A stretch of 64,000 nt of DNA from CAZFPT01 sp046541875. GTDB taxonomy: Bacteria > Planctomycetota > Phycisphaerae > SM23-33. The notes under the pieces were generated by a model. It worked only from the letters and a program-made list of their open reading frames with translations. It ran no database searches and was not told where the DNA came from. Location of the stretch: the NCBI GenBank assembly GCA_046541875.1, contig JBKHCL010000001.1, positions 5,792-69,791 on the forward strand, written 5' to 3'. Made by a program: the position numbers and the translations under genes. Positions 10,505 through 19,610 of this stretch are shown piece by piece; the first letter of the stretch is position 1; each line of letters begins with the position of its first letter.

Positions 10505-12613
10505 ATGTCACGCATGTGCGCATTGGTGAGCGGTTTGGCTGTTGTGGCGATGTTGCTCTCGCCGCTGAGCGCCGCCGAAGACGACAGCCGCGTCCTGATC
10601 CTGCTGGCGAAGGGATACAACTCCGGGGAGTTCTGGCTGCCGTACCGCACGCTGCAGGCGGCCGGGTACACCGTGGACATCGCCGGACCGGCCAAGGGGA
10701 CCATCGAAGCGGGTCGACGCAAGCGCGACCAGGACACCACCGCCAACCTCGCCCTGAAAGACGTCCAGCCGGGCAAGTACGTCGGATTGGTGATTCCCGG
10801 GGGGTACTCCCCGGGCAACCTCGAAAAGCACGCCGCCGCCCTCGACGTGGTTCGCGCCTTCGACCAGGCCGACAAACCCATCAGCGCCATCTGTCATGGT
10901 CCGCGTCTTCTCATGCGGGCCGGCGTGATGAAAACCCGCGTGGGCACCTGTCTGGTGAAGGTTAAGAACGAATTGGCCGACGACTGGAAGGCCGGCGGTT
11001 ACGGCCGATACGTCGACCGGTCGGTGGTGGTCCACGAGAATTTCGTCACCAGTCGATATCCCGGTGACCTGACGCCATTCTGCCGGGCCACGCTCAAGAA
11101 ACTTCACGCCGCCGGCGGACGCAAGCCGCTGACAGGTCGGCGCAACGCGGTCATCATCGCCTCCGGCTTTGACGGCCATCGCAAGTGGGTCTTCCGCGAG
11201 ACGCTCAAATCGATGAACATCGACGCCGAGGTGATCTCCCCGGGCGACGTCGAAAAATTCGTGGACAAGGACGGCTTCGATGCGACGAAGGTTGCCGTCG
11301 TCGCCGTCATCGGCGAGGACGCCGACGCGCTTGCCGAAAGCGACGCGATGGCAAAGCTCGTTGACGCGATCGGACATACGCGCGATCACGGCGTGCTGCT
11401 GGATCCCCGGCTGAAGAAGCTGCCTAAGACGGTCGACGCAGATGAGAAGACCACCGTCAACGCCGACAACGACGGCGACTGGCTGGCGGCGATCGTGACT
11501 GCCGCCGGCAAGGTCAATGCCCTGCCGGACCAGGCCGGGGACTTCACCCCGCTGGCGGCGATCGTCGTGAAGAACGGCTTCGACGACAAGCAGGTCGCCG
11601 CCGCCGAGGCGGCGCTGCGATACCTGGGCTACCGAACGACCGCGCTGGCCAATAAGAAAGGCTGGCTGGCGGGCAAGGAGGGGATTCCCCTCGAGGCCAT
11701 GGACGCCCGTCAGTGGAGCCCGCCGAAAGGGTGGATCAGCGCGAGCCTGATGTCCAAGCCGTTGCCCATCATGGCGATGGCCCCGGAGGACAAGGAGAAG
11801 CTCGAAGCGAAGGTCATCACGGCCTTGCGCACGCTTCGCCCGATCATGAGCCAGGCCCACGCCGAGGCGGTCCCGTTGAGCGAAGCGACGGCAGCGATCG
11901 CCCTGCGCAAGGGGTTCGACGGCAGGGCCGCGGTGGGCATGATGGCTGTGCTCGCCAAGCGCGGCCACAGCGTCGCCCTGGTGCATCACGAGAAGGGCAA
12001 GGTCCGCGGGATCAACGGGATCGTTCTGGAGGCCTCCGCCACGTATGACCAGGCAAAGATGGCCATGGGTAAGCCGGTAATCGTCGCTCCGGGCAGCTAT
12101 TGGCCGGAAAAGACCGAGGCCCGACAGGCCGATCAGCCCAAGTGGGTCCAGGAGCAGGGCAAGAAGGATGAGGCCCGCCTGGCGTGGATTCTCAAGCAGT
12201 ATGACGGGGGCGCGACGCTGGTGACCTTCGGGCTCGACAGCCTGTCCATCGGCAAACAGCCCCGCTTCAAAGGCAAGAAATTCGCCGCCCCGGACCAGTG
12301 CGTCTGGAGCTTCGGGCGAGACGGAGGCCGATACAGCGGGGACGACGCCCGCCTCTCGACGGACCGCTTTCTCAGCTGCGAGGGCTCCGACGCCATCGGC
12401 GATCTGCTGCGCCTCGCCGACGAGAAGAAAATGCTTTTGGCGATCAAATCCATAGGCCAGGCCGATGCGAAGAGGAAGTCCGGTGAAGCTCAGGCCGCCA
12501 AGCCCGCCAAACCCAAGCCGATCAAGCTCAAGGCCAACGGTGAGTGCTACAACGTCATGGTGAAGAAGGCCGGCTACAAGGTCATGTCGATGGTTTTCCG
12601 GGATCAGCCCTGA
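10505..12613 (+). CDS. Secreted protein of tandem DJ-1/PfpI-like units
   Basis: 702 residues with a signal peptide (cleavage near SAA-ED, residue 24), so exported. The first unit, about residues 28-195, is a recognisable DJ-1/PfpI domain with LVIPGGYSPGNLE and the nucleophile elbow AICHGPRLL (C130). Three more units start near residues 213, 350 and 461. Each opens with the same pattern: a strand, then GFDGHRK..., GFDDKQV... or GFDGRAA..., a helix, and a Gly-ending turn. In units 2 and 4 the elbow position reads GVLLDPRL and LVTFGLDSL, so no Cys is present. PfpI-family proteins are normally single 170-200 residue units. It starts after TGGAGG and is followed within 55 bases by a huge lyase-like gene, probably in one operon. 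The activity (glyoxalase, amidase or ligand binding) is unknown. Confidence 0.8.
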   Translation: MSRMCALVSGLAVVAMLLSPLSAAEDDSRVLILLAKGYNSGEFWLPYRTLQAAGYTVDIAGPAKGTIEAGRRKRDQDTTANLALKDVQPGKYVGLVIPGGYSPGNLEKHAAALDVVRAFDQADKPISAICHGPRLLMRAGVMKTRVGTCLVKVKNELADDWKAGGYGRYVDRSVVVHENFVTSRYPGDLTPFCRATLKKLHAAGGRKPLTGRRNAVIIASGFDGHRKWVFRETLKSMNIDAEVISPGDVEKFVDKDGFDATKVAVVAVIGEDADALAESDAMAKLVDAIGHTRDHGVLLDPRLKKLPKTVDADEKTTVNADNDGDWLAAIVTAAGKVNALPDQAGDFTPLAAIVVKNGFDDKQVAAAEAALRYLGYRTTALANKKGWLAGKEGIPLEAMDARQWSPPKGWISASLMSKPLPIMAMAPEDKEKLEAKVITALRTLRPIMSQAHAEAVPLSEATAAIALRKGFDGRAAVGMMAVLAKRGHSVALVHHEKGKVRGINGIVLEASATYDQAKMAMGKPVIVAPGSYWPEKTEARQADQPKWVQEQGKKDEARLAWILKQYDGGATLVTFGLDSLSIGKQPRFKGKKFAAPDQCVWSFGRDGGRYSGDDARLSTDRFLSCEGSDAIGDLLRLADEKKMLLAIKSIGQADAKRKSGEAQAAKPAKPKPIKLKANGECYNVMVKKAGYKVMSMVFRDQP

Positions 12614-12668
12614 TTCCGTCGGGCCACTGGACGGCACCCACACAATCAAGACAGGAAGGAATCATCTC

Positions 12669-15600
12669 ATGAAATCGCTGCGTTTTCTCGTTTCTCTCAC
12701 CGTCGTCTGGACGGTTCTCGCATGCGTCACGCCATCGGGCGCCGGGCCGAAGGACGTCGAGCACCCGTTCATCTTCATGACCAAGGCCGACGTTGCCGCC
12801 GCGAAGGAGGCCGTCGCGAACGAGCAATGGGCCAAGGACGAACTCCAGCGCGTTCGCGAGAAGCGCGGCTGGGGCCAGACCCAGCGCGACCTGCTGCTTT
12901 GGCTGGTCGCCGGCGACGAGAAGGCCCGCGACCGCCAGAAGAAATATCTCCTCAGCTACGCCGGGAAAGGCGCCGGCCGCCTGCCGTGGAGCGACAACTA
13001 CCTCTCGGTGATCCGCTACGACGCCCTCTACAGCGAACTCACGCCGGCCGAGCGCGAGCGCATGCTCGCCACGTTCCGCAAGAACGCCGAATGGGCCATC
13101 AAGCACACCCGCAGGCTCACAAAGCACAACTGGCTGCCGAACATGCAATGGCCCCGATCGTTCAGTGCCCAGATGATGGCGCTGTGCACGAAGGATGAGG
13201 ATCTCATCCGCCGCGTGTTCGAGAGCCCCAACGGGTTCAAGTGGTATTTCGACCAGTACGTCTCCGACGGGTACTTCTACAACGAGGAGTTCGGCAAGCA
13301 GACCTCCATGATCGGCGAGCTGCTGCTGTGGTGTCGCGGGACGAAGAACCTCGGGCTCAACCAGTATGGCTTCGGATACACCGGCAAGGGCGGGGCGACG
13401 ATGAAGAAGTACCTCCAGTCGCTGATGATCCTTGGAATGGGGCAAGTGGATCTGGGAACATCCCGCCCACACTACGCGAAACTCACCATGGGCGACGCCA
13501 AGGGCGGCCCGCACCCGGGTTACGCATTCCAGCATGCCCTGGTCAGCGGTTACCTTACCGACGGCAGCGGCGGCGAGAATCGCTGGTACGCCTCGAACAT
13601 GAACGGGCGCGACCACAAGAACCGCAAGGTCTCCAAGATGCACATGCCCATGTGGTTCGAGGTCTCCCACGCCACCTGGCCGGAGGCGCACTTCGATTAC
13701 TTCCTCGCGCAGATGCGCAGCCCGAAGGACGACAAATACTACCCCTCGCTGTACTGGGGGCTGGACCCGATCGACCCCAACGAGGTCACCCCGCCGGCGG
13801 CGCCCTGCGGCGTGTACGACGAGCGGGGGCTGGTCATTCTCCGCTCGGATGAGTCCCCGAAGTTCTGGGAGAGCAGGAATTCCCTGGCCTTGGGGCTGCG
13901 ACTGGCGACGCCGTATGTGCATCACGTGCCCGACAACTTCTGCCTGACGGGTTTTTACGCCCACCAGCGGCCGATTTATCTCAACCGGCAGGTCTCCGGG
14001 GGGTACGCGGGCACCGACGCCGGCTGGAGCAATTCCGTGCGGAGTCATAACGGCGTGATGGTGGACAACCGCGAGCCGCGATCGATCGGGATCATTCCCT
14101 CGCCGCGGCGCGATTTCAACAAGCACGTGAAATTCGTCGCCGCCCGCGGCAAGGGCGTCTATCCGGACGTGGACATGACGCGGGCCCTGATGCTCACCGG
14201 CGAGTACCTCTTCGACGTCTACGCGCTGAAGAGCGATCGGCCTCGGAGCTACCTCTGGAGCGCCCACACGCTGGGGCACCTCTGTCCGCAGCGGCCGACC
14301 GACTGGGCCAAAACGCGACAGCTCATCGGCAGCGTATTCGATCTGACCGGCGAGCGGTCTTACACGCCGGGCGAGAAGCAGTGGACGGTGACGGCCTACC
14401 AGACCTCGGCCGGCGCTCCGCGTCACAGCGGGCTGGGTGAGAGCTGGTTCAAACGTCGCGTGGGTGTGCGTATGACCATGCTCGGGGAGATAGGCACGAC
14501 CGCCTACACCGCCATCGCCCCCGCGACGGCCGGCGCGAAGTTCCGCATCCGCCGCAGTGCCGACGAACCGGGCGGGGCGAGCATCCTCGCCCACCGCACC
14601 GCGAAGCAAACGATGTTCGTGGCGGTGCACGAGCCCTACGAAGACACCCATCGGATCCGAGACATCCAACGCATCGCCCGGACCGACGACGCGGTAGCTG
14701 TGGCGATCCGAGGCGATGGCTGGACCGACATCCTGGCCGTTCGCATCGGCGACGATGCCAATGAGCTCATCGAACTGAAACGCGGGCCGTATCGGCTGAG
14801 CTTCCGCAACTATGCGTACGTCCGCATGACGCCATCGAAGCTGTCGGCCACCGGCGGGCTTGTGAAGGGGCATTTTCCCTGGACGGGCAAGGGCACGCCG
14901 GCCGTCATGCTGAACGGATCGAGGGAGCGGAGCTACCTTCGCGACGGGATGATCTACGTGGACCTCAAGCCGGCCGGCGAGAAACACGGCCCTGCCATTC
15001 TCACCTCGAAAGGGCAGGTCGGTCCGATCGCGTCCCGGTGGTTCCCGCGTCAGGTGGCCTTCAAGACCGGCGGGTCGGCGAAGGCCACACTCACGCTTCG
15101 CAACATCGGGTCTCAGCCGGCCGACGCGACGGTGGCCGTTTCCGCCGGGGATGGGCTGTCCTGCGAGCCGAGCGTGGTCGAACTCGACGCACTCGCCCCG
15201 GGCGCCGAGAAGCGTGTTCAGGTCATCGTCTCGGGCGACAAGACGCAGGCCAACCGTCTCCAGACGATCCGCACGTGGAGCGAGGAGGGCGACGTGCCGG
15301 TTCAGCCGGCGGAGCTCACCGTCGCCCACGGCGTGTCGGTCGTGTGGCGGCAGGTCTGGCCGAGGGATTTCTCGCGGACCGTCTACGCCCCGCGCTACAC
15401 CGCCCGGTACGACTACATGAAGCAGACCAACGCCGCGATGCTCCTGGACCCATCCGGGCGGGACCACACCCTCGCCCGTCGCGGCGGCGGGCCGTTGCCC
15501 AAGCTCTACCGGGCTCAGCCGGACCCGAAGAAGAAGGGCGATTGGGACGTGGATCGCGTGGAGGTTCACGGGTTCCGGGCGTTCAAGCCGAGGCTGGAGA

Positions 15601-16103
15601 AGGGCGGTCCGGGCGGCAATCCATTCCTCGCGGACATGGGTCGACACCCCCACGGGTACGCCTCGCAGTTCGAGTACCGCTTCACCGAGCCGTGGATCGA
15701 CATCCGTCGGCGCGGCGGCAAGGCCGATGAGTGGATCTGCTTCGACTGGCGCAGCGAGGTGAGGGTGAAGTCCGATGCCCTGAAGGAGAAGTACCCCGAG
15801 CGGCTGTTGGTGTGCGACGGCAAGAAGGTCGAGTCGGCCACCGACAGCAAAGGCAGGGCCCGATTGAGCGACGATCTCTCCCCGCGTGCGGTCTTCCAGA
15901 GACCCGCCGGCGTGGAGTTCGGGCGGGTGATGCTCTACCCGGCCGGGACGAAGGTTATCGACGGGCAGGTGTTCCAGAAGGCCTCCGAGCCGATGGCGTT
16001 CACCTTCTGCCGTGAGGAAGAGTTCGCGAACATCGTCGAGCAGTGGCTCTCCAGCGACGGACGAGTGAAGATCCAGCCGTGGGGGCAGGGCGACATGCAC
16101 TGA
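12669..16103 (+). CDS. Large exported protein with alginate-lyase/heparinase II-III-like fold
   Basis: 1144 residues with an N-terminal hydrophobic export signal; a Cys at 19 (TVLAC) allows lipidation. Residues about 25-350 are helix-rich, with aromatic motifs such as TKHNWLPNMQW, DGYFYNEEFGKQ and HPGYAFQHALVSGY typical of the alpha/alpha toroid of polysaccharide lyases. The middle is beta-rich, in line with the lyase beta-sandwich domains. Around residues 800-880 a CARDB-like beta domain is likely (LTLRNIGSQPADATVAVSAG). I cannot fix the catalytic residues, so lyase activity is inferred. Start ATG 12669 has AGGAAGGA upstream. It sits 55 bases behind the DJ-1-repeat gene. A second giant heparinase-like protein is encoded at 32170-35820, which suggests a lifestyle of polyanionic polysaccharide breakdown. 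Confidence 0.7.
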   Translation: MKSLRFLVSLTVVWTVLACVTPSGAGPKDVEHPFIFMTKADVAAAKEAVANEQWAKDELQRVREKRGWGQTQRDLLLWLVAGDEKARDRQKKYLLSYAGKGAGRLPWSDNYLSVIRYDALYSELTPAERERMLATFRKNAEWAIKHTRRLTKHNWLPNMQWPRSFSAQMMALCTKDEDLIRRVFESPNGFKWYFDQYVSDGYFYNEEFGKQTSMIGELLLWCRGTKNLGLNQYGFGYTGKGGATMKKYLQSLMILGMGQVDLGTSRPHYAKLTMGDAKGGPHPGYAFQHALVSGYLTDGSGGENRWYASNMNGRDHKNRKVSKMHMPMWFEVSHATWPEAHFDYFLAQMRSPKDDKYYPSLYWGLDPIDPNEVTPPAAPCGVYDERGLVILRSDESPKFWESRNSLALGLRLATPYVHHVPDNFCLTGFYAHQRPIYLNRQVSGGYAGTDAGWSNSVRSHNGVMVDNREPRSIGIIPSPRRDFNKHVKFVAARGKGVYPDVDMTRALMLTGEYLFDVYALKSDRPRSYLWSAHTLGHLCPQRPTDWAKTRQLIGSVFDLTGERSYTPGEKQWTVTAYQTSAGAPRHSGLGESWFKRRVGVRMTMLGEIGTTAYTAIAPATAGAKFRIRRSADEPGGASILAHRTAKQTMFVAVHEPYEDTHRIRDIQRIARTDDAVAVAIRGDGWTDILAVRIGDDANELIELKRGPYRLSFRNYAYVRMTPSKLSATGGLVKGHFPWTGKGTPAVMLNGSRERSYLRDGMIYVDLKPAGEKHGPAILTSKGQVGPIASRWFPRQVAFKTGGSAKATLTLRNIGSQPADATVAVSAGDGLSCEPSVVELDALAPGAEKRVQVIVSGDKTQANRLQTIRTWSEEGDVPVQPAELTVAHGVSVVWRQVWPRDFSRTVYAPRYTARYDYMKQTNAAMLLDPSGRDHTLARRGGGPLPKLYRAQPDPKKKGDWDVDRVEVHGFRAFKPRLEKGGPGGNPFLADMGRHPHGYASQFEYRFTEPWIDIRRRGGKADEWICFDWRSEVRVKSDALKEKYPERLLVCDGKKVESATDSKGRARLSDDLSPRAVFQRPAGVEFGRVMLYPAGTKVIDGQVFQKASEPMAFTFCREEEFANIVEQWLSSDGRVKIQPWGQGDMH

Positions 16104-16118
16104 CCGATCGGGTATAGT
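16090..16118 (+). promoter_or_regulatory. Sigma70-type promoter of the ECF sigma operon
   Basis: GCGACA (16090-16095), 17-base spacer, TATAGT (16113-16118), 139 bases before the sigma factor start. The -35 overlaps the last codons of the preceding lyase-like gene. Confidence 0.55.
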
Positions 16119-16256
16119 GTTTCGGTAAGAGTTTGGCTGCAGGAGGTTTGGGAACGTCGCGGCGGCCAGGCCGACCGCGACGCTCGGCGGCGAGGAGAGC
16201 GGAGAGTTTTTTCGCGAACGTGACTAACGTGGTAACGGAAGTGGTGTCCATCCCCC

Positions 16257-16856
16257 ATGAAGCGTGAAGCCGACGGTCCGGAGGCGGGTCTGGAAGACGC
16301 CCGCTGCGTGCAGCAGGTGCTCGCCGGCGACGCCTCGGCGTTCGATCCGCTGGTGAAACGCTACCAGCGCCGGGCCATGGCGGTGTCCTATCGGCTGTTG
16401 AATGACCGCGACGACGCCATGGAGGTCACGCAGGACGCATTTTTGAAGGCGTTCGACAAACTGGAAAGCCTCACCAAGCCCGAACGCTTCGGAAGCTGGC
16501 TGCTGCGGATTGTCTCGAACCTGTCGCTGAACAAGCGCCGGCGCCGGGCCCTGCGGCGGACCGCGTCGCTGGATGTCGCAGGCGACGAGGATGACACCTC
16601 ACGAGGAGAGCAGCAGACCGACACCCGGGAGGACCTCCCGGACGAGGTCACCAGCGGGGCCGAGGCCAGGGAGATTCTGGACCGCGAGCTCCAGAAGCTC
16701 CCGGAGAAGCAACGCCGGGCGCTGGTGCTGTTCAGCATGGAGAAGCTGCCCCAGAAAGAGGTGGCCGAACTGCTGGAGATCAGTGTGGAAGCAGTGAAAT
16801 GGCATGTCTTTACGGCACGGAAGAAGTTGAAGGAACGCATGCGGGAGTATCTCTAG
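16257..16856 (+). CDS. ECF-type RNA polymerase sigma factor
   Basis: 199 residues. Region sigma2 is clear (AFDPLVKRYQRRAMAVSYRLL, then EVTQDAFLKAFDKL and FGSWLLRIVSNLSLN in succession). A variable acidic linker follows, then region sigma4 with the helix-turn-helix EKQRRALVLFSMEKLPQKEVAELL and ISVEAVKWHVFTARKKLKERM. It would direct polymerase to a small regulon, probably including its own operon. The next two genes encode an anti-sigma-like membrane protein and an STN-domain exported protein, a usual arrangement for signal-responsive ECF factors. The start at 16257 lacks a good SD site and is tentative. Confidence 0.92.
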   Translation: MKREADGPEAGLEDARCVQQVLAGDASAFDPLVKRYQRRAMAVSYRLLNDRDDAMEVTQDAFLKAFDKLESLTKPERFGSWLLRIVSNLSLNKRRRRALRRTASLDVAGDEDDTSRGEQQTDTREDLPDEVTSGAEAREILDRELQKLPEKQRRALVLFSMEKLPQKEVAELLEISVEAVKWHVFTARKKLKERMREYL

Positions 16857-16896
16857 GACCCCGCGACGCCACCCGGTGGCGGATGGAGCGAACACG

Positions 16897-17526
16897 ATGA
16901 ATGACAGTGAGAACAACCAGACCCACAATCAACTGCCCGGTCCGGACGACCTGGATCGGCTGATGCAGGAATATGTCGACGGCACGCTGGAAGGCCGACG
17001 TCTCAGAGAGTTCGAGCGGAGACTCGAAAACGACGAGTCCCTGCGCGGTGAGTTGGAGGCGTACTCGGCCCTGGCCAGGCAAATCGAGGCGGAACTGGAC
17101 CGCGACGTGCCCGGGGTGGACTACGAGGCGATGCGTGCGGACATTCTCGCCGCCGTCGAGCGGAAGGTGATCATGCAGGGCCCGTCCCACTCTCGTCTGC
17201 TGCGCTGGCGACCGATGGTGGGCGGCTTGGCGGCAGCGGCAGCGATCGTGCTGGCGGTGAGCGTCTGGCTGGTGGTGTCCACCCCGTCGCAGACCAACGT
17301 GGGCGTCGAGCAGGCGAGCGTGTCGATGGTGCCCGCAGCCCCCGAGCAGGGCGGCGAGGAATTTGTTTCGGTCTCGCTGGCTGAGCCCCAGTGGGACCAG
17401 GTTGTGCTTTCGCCCGAGGCGGCGTTTGACTCCCCCGAAGACCTTCCGGCAGGGACGGTGATGGTTTCGGTCGGCGAGGAGTCCGCCGACAGCGCGGCGC
17501 TGGAGTATCCGATTCTCGTTCACTGA
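16897..17526 (+). CDS. Membrane anti-sigma factor-like protein
   Basis: 209 residues. The N-terminal cytosolic part (about 15-90) has the zinc-finger-type anti-sigma layout, LDRLMQEYVDGTLEGRRLREFERRL, but without the HxxxCxxC metal ligands, so it is a non-zinc ASD-like version. One transmembrane helix spans about 107-128 (VGGLAAAAAIVLAVSVWLVV), leaving an exported tail of about 80 residues rich in Glu, Val and Ser. GGAG lies nine bases before ATG 16897, which is preferred over an in-frame GTG at 16876. Position directly behind the sigma factor suggests that it holds that factor at the membrane. No typical regulated-proteolysis site can be named. Confidence 0.75.
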   Translation: MNDSENNQTHNQLPGPDDLDRLMQEYVDGTLEGRRLREFERRLENDESLRGELEAYSALARQIEAELDRDVPGVDYEAMRADILAAVERKVIMQGPSHSRLLRWRPMVGGLAAAAAIVLAVSVWLVVSTPSQTNVGVEQASVSMVPAAPEQGGEEFVSVSLAEPQWDQVVLSPEAAFDSPEDLPAGTVMVSVGEESADSAALEYPILVH

Positions 17527-17583
17527 TCCGAATTCGCCCGCCAGTGAGTCCGGCGGGCTTCCTGAAAGGATGGAATCATCTCG

Positions 17584-18753
17584 ATGAATACGCTCAGAGC
17601 AGGAATCGTGGCTGTGCTGGTGGCGACGACGACGGGGGGCGCCCTGGCCAAGCCCGCCACCGCGAAGCTGCAGAAGGCACTGGACACGCCCGTGAACTTC
17701 GTGGTCGAGGAGGCGGCGCCGATCGGCGAGGTGTTCTCCCGGCTGGAGAAGGAGACCGGCGCGCGCATCGCCCTTCACGACGACGCCCTGGAGTTTCTTC
17801 CCTATGGTGAGCAGACGCGGCTGAAGGTGACGCTCAAGAACATCAAGCTTTCCAAGGCGTTGGACCGTGTGCTCAGCCAGCAGGCCCTGCAGTGGAAGCG
17901 GGATGGGGATACCATCCGGATTCTGCCGACCGACGCGCTGTATCGTCTCGGGCGGCGGGCGAGCTTCGATGAACTCCGCCTGCTGGGCGTGATCCACTCG
18001 ACGCGCATCCCGGCTGAGAAGTCCGCCGACGAGGTCCGCAAGACCTTCGCCGCTCTCAGCGGGCTGGACGAGGTCGTCCTGAAGTTCCGCGTATATCCCT
18101 ACGAGCTCAAGAAGGAGCTCTCGGAGGTTCAGGCCGACGCGATGAAACGCGCGGCGATGGCGCTGCCGGGCACCGGGGCCGACTGGCTGAACATGCTCTG
18201 CCACGGGATGGACTGGACGTGGTATGTTCAGGGGGAACAAGTGGTTATCCTCGATAAGTCCGCCCAGGTCCGCCGACAGCTCCAACGGCAGGTCTCCGTT
18301 GCGTATCGCAAGGCGGCGCTGCAGGACGTTCTGTTCGACCTGGCGGGCAAGGCGCGGGTCGAACTGAAGATGTCTCCCGGTGTGATGCGGCAGGTCCCCG
18401 AGCAGGCCAGGAGCAATCTGAACCTCATCATGGAGGAGGCGACGGTATCCCAGGCGCTGCAGGCCATCAGCGGCGCGACCGGGTTGAAGTTCACCCCCGC
18501 CGGTGAGGGGTTGAAAGTCGAGGCATCCAAGGCGATCAAGGACGACGATCAGCCGCGGCGCGACCGGCCTCCGTTCTTCCTGCGGATGTCCATGCCCCTC
18601 AAGGACGGGACCAACGTCGACGTGTTCATGCGGCCTGACGACATGCCCGAGGAGGTCGTGGAGTACGTCCTCAAGCGAAAGGGCGACATGGTTCGTTTGC
18701 TTCAGGAAGAGGCGAAGGCTACCCACACCTCCGGCGTGAACGACAAGGACTAG
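17584..18753 (+). CDS. Exported protein with secretin/TonB short N-terminal (STN)-like domains
   Basis: 389 residues with an N-terminal export signal (cleavage near ALA-KP, residue 22). Residues about 35-115 match the STN pattern: EAAPIGEVFSRLEKETGARI, LKVTLKNIKLSKALDRVL, then WKRDGDTIRILP. A second similar unit appears near residues 240-320 (KAALQDVLFDLAGKARVEL, ATVSQALQAISGATGLKF). STN domains occur in secretins, TonB-dependent receptors and FecR-type signalling proteins. There is no secretin pore or TonB barrel here. The place after a sigma/anti-sigma pair makes a periplasmic sensor or assembly factor for that pathway the best guess. It ends in a charged tail. Confidence 0.7.
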   Translation: MNTLRAGIVAVLVATTTGGALAKPATAKLQKALDTPVNFVVEEAAPIGEVFSRLEKETGARIALHDDALEFLPYGEQTRLKVTLKNIKLSKALDRVLSQQALQWKRDGDTIRILPTDALYRLGRRASFDELRLLGVIHSTRIPAEKSADEVRKTFAALSGLDEVVLKFRVYPYELKKELSEVQADAMKRAAMALPGTGADWLNMLCHGMDWTWYVQGEQVVILDKSAQVRRQLQRQVSVAYRKAALQDVLFDLAGKARVELKMSPGVMRQVPEQARSNLNLIMEEATVSQALQAISGATGLKFTPAGEGLKVEASKAIKDDDQPRRDRPPFFLRMSMPLKDGTNVDVFMRPDDMPEEVVEYVLKRKGDMVRLLQEEAKATHTSGVNDKD

Positions 18754-18782
18754 CCCGCAAGCGTAAGCGACATGCATAAGCC

Positions 18783-18798
18783 CCCAGCGTAAGCTGGG
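18783..18798 (+). terminator. Hairpin with GTAA loop after the STN-protein gene
   Basis: CCCAGC, GTAA, GCTGGG, 30 bases after the stop codon. A GNRA-type loop with no T-tract; REP-like in look. Confidence 0.35.
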
Positions 18799-18936
18799 CG
18801 ATGGCGTGATCGTAAGTCTTGTGAAAAGAAGCATCTATACGCGGCCGATCCCTTGGCTCCCGGCGGGGGCTTCATGCGCTGACCTTCATTTCCGCGGTTG
18901 ATCCCCGTTTCCCGGCGGGGGATTTGCAGTGCGCGG

Positions 18937-18958
18937 CGGCAGGGGGGTGTGCGTCCTG
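18937..18958 (+). repeat. Dispersed repeat, copy 1
   Basis: CGGCAGGGGGGTGTGCGTCCTG. Copy 2, at 35938-35960, differs by one substitution and one inserted G. Both copies are in non-coding DNA. Confidence 0.4.
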
Positions 18959-18979
18959 CCAAAACGTGCCCCCGACCCG

Positions 18980-18999
18980 GCCGATCCGGCAGGATCGGC
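18980..18999 (+). other. Perfect 8-bp stem-loop in the leader of the receiver-groESL operon
   Basis: GCCGATCC, loop GGCA, GGATCGGC. It may be a transcription or mRNA-stability signal. Confidence 0.35.
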
Positions 19000-19145
19000 A
19001 GAATTCCGGGCGGGTCACGGCTACCTGGAAATCCGTAAGAGACTACTATGTAGTTACTTGTACGCTGTGGCACCGGGCTTGCAATAACCTCTGTCGGACA
19101 AACTGTATGGTGACGCGTCGAGAAGCGGCGCGAGGCAGGTTCACG

Positions 19146-19580
19146 ATGACGACCCGGACCAGGCGAGACAAACCGTTGGACGTCGTGGTCACCGGCGAGG
19201 CCGAGAGTTGGCTGCCGGCGCTGGAGACCGTTGTCGGCCCGCGTTTTATCAATGCGTGGAAGGCGGACAACGAGCGAGAACTGCTGGACGCGGTCGAGCG
19301 AGGTCCGGCAGAGGCGGCCGTCCTGGACGAAGGCGTCCACAGCGAGGTGCCCGTGCTGCAGATGCTTCGGCTGATTCGGCGGGTCAAGCCTCGCATGCCC
19401 GTGATCGTGGTGACCACCCACACCGACCGTCGATGGCTGGAAAACGCATTGCGGCTGGCGGCCTTCAGCGTGGTGACCAAGCCGATGGGCTTTGAGTTGC
19501 TCCTGCGGCAGCTTCAGCGGGTGATGAATCGTCTGGACCGCACGCTCCGCGAGGGCGGACCCATGGGGAACCGCAACTGA
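19146..19580 (+). CDS. Stand-alone receiver-like (REC) domain protein
   Basis: 144 residues forming one response-regulator receiver-like fold. D61 in AAVLDEG fits the phosphoacceptor, T90/T91 in VIVVTTHTD the switch Thr, and K112 in VVTKP the conserved Lys. The N-terminal acidic pair that binds Mg is replaced by TGEAE after the first strand, so phosphorylation is doubtful. There is no output domain. ATG 19146 (GGCAGG upstream) is preferred over ATG 19107, which would add 13 basic residues. groES starts 88 bases downstream on the same strand; a shared transcript is possible but unproven. No histidine kinase gene is adjacent. Confidence 0.7.
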   Translation: MTTRTRRDKPLDVVVTGEAESWLPALETVVGPRFINAWKADNERELLDAVERGPAEAAVLDEGVHSEVPVLQMLRLIRRVKPRMPVIVVTTHTDRRWLENALRLAAFSVVTKPMGFELLLRQLQRVMNRLDRTLREGGPMGNRN

Positions 19581-19592
19581 TGGTGAGCACCG

Positions 19593-19610
19593 CCCGCCCC
19601 CGGAGGCGGG
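19593..19610 (+). other. GC-rich hairpin between receiver gene and groES
   Basis: CCCGCC, loop CCCGGA, GGCGGG, 12 bases after the receiver gene stop and upstream of the groES ribosome site. Confidence 0.35.

Larger units (their letters stand above)
18754..19145. other. Leader/intergenic region with repeats and hairpins before the receiver-groESL operon
   Basis: No gene. It contains a GTAA-loop hairpin (18783-18798), two copies of TCCCGGCGGGGG (18858-18869, 18910-18921), one copy of a repeat shared with position 35938, a strong 8-bp hairpin (18980-18999), and the palindrome ACTAC-TAT-GTAGT (19042-19054), which could be an operator. There is no CIRCE element of the HrcA type. Confidence 0.5.

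Noticed and set aside
12582..16100. Open frame of about 1170 codons on the minus strand opposite the lyase-like gene
   Set aside because: It has no recognisable motif, is an antisense reading of a clear exported protein, and such mirror frames are expected from the strong third-position GC bias.
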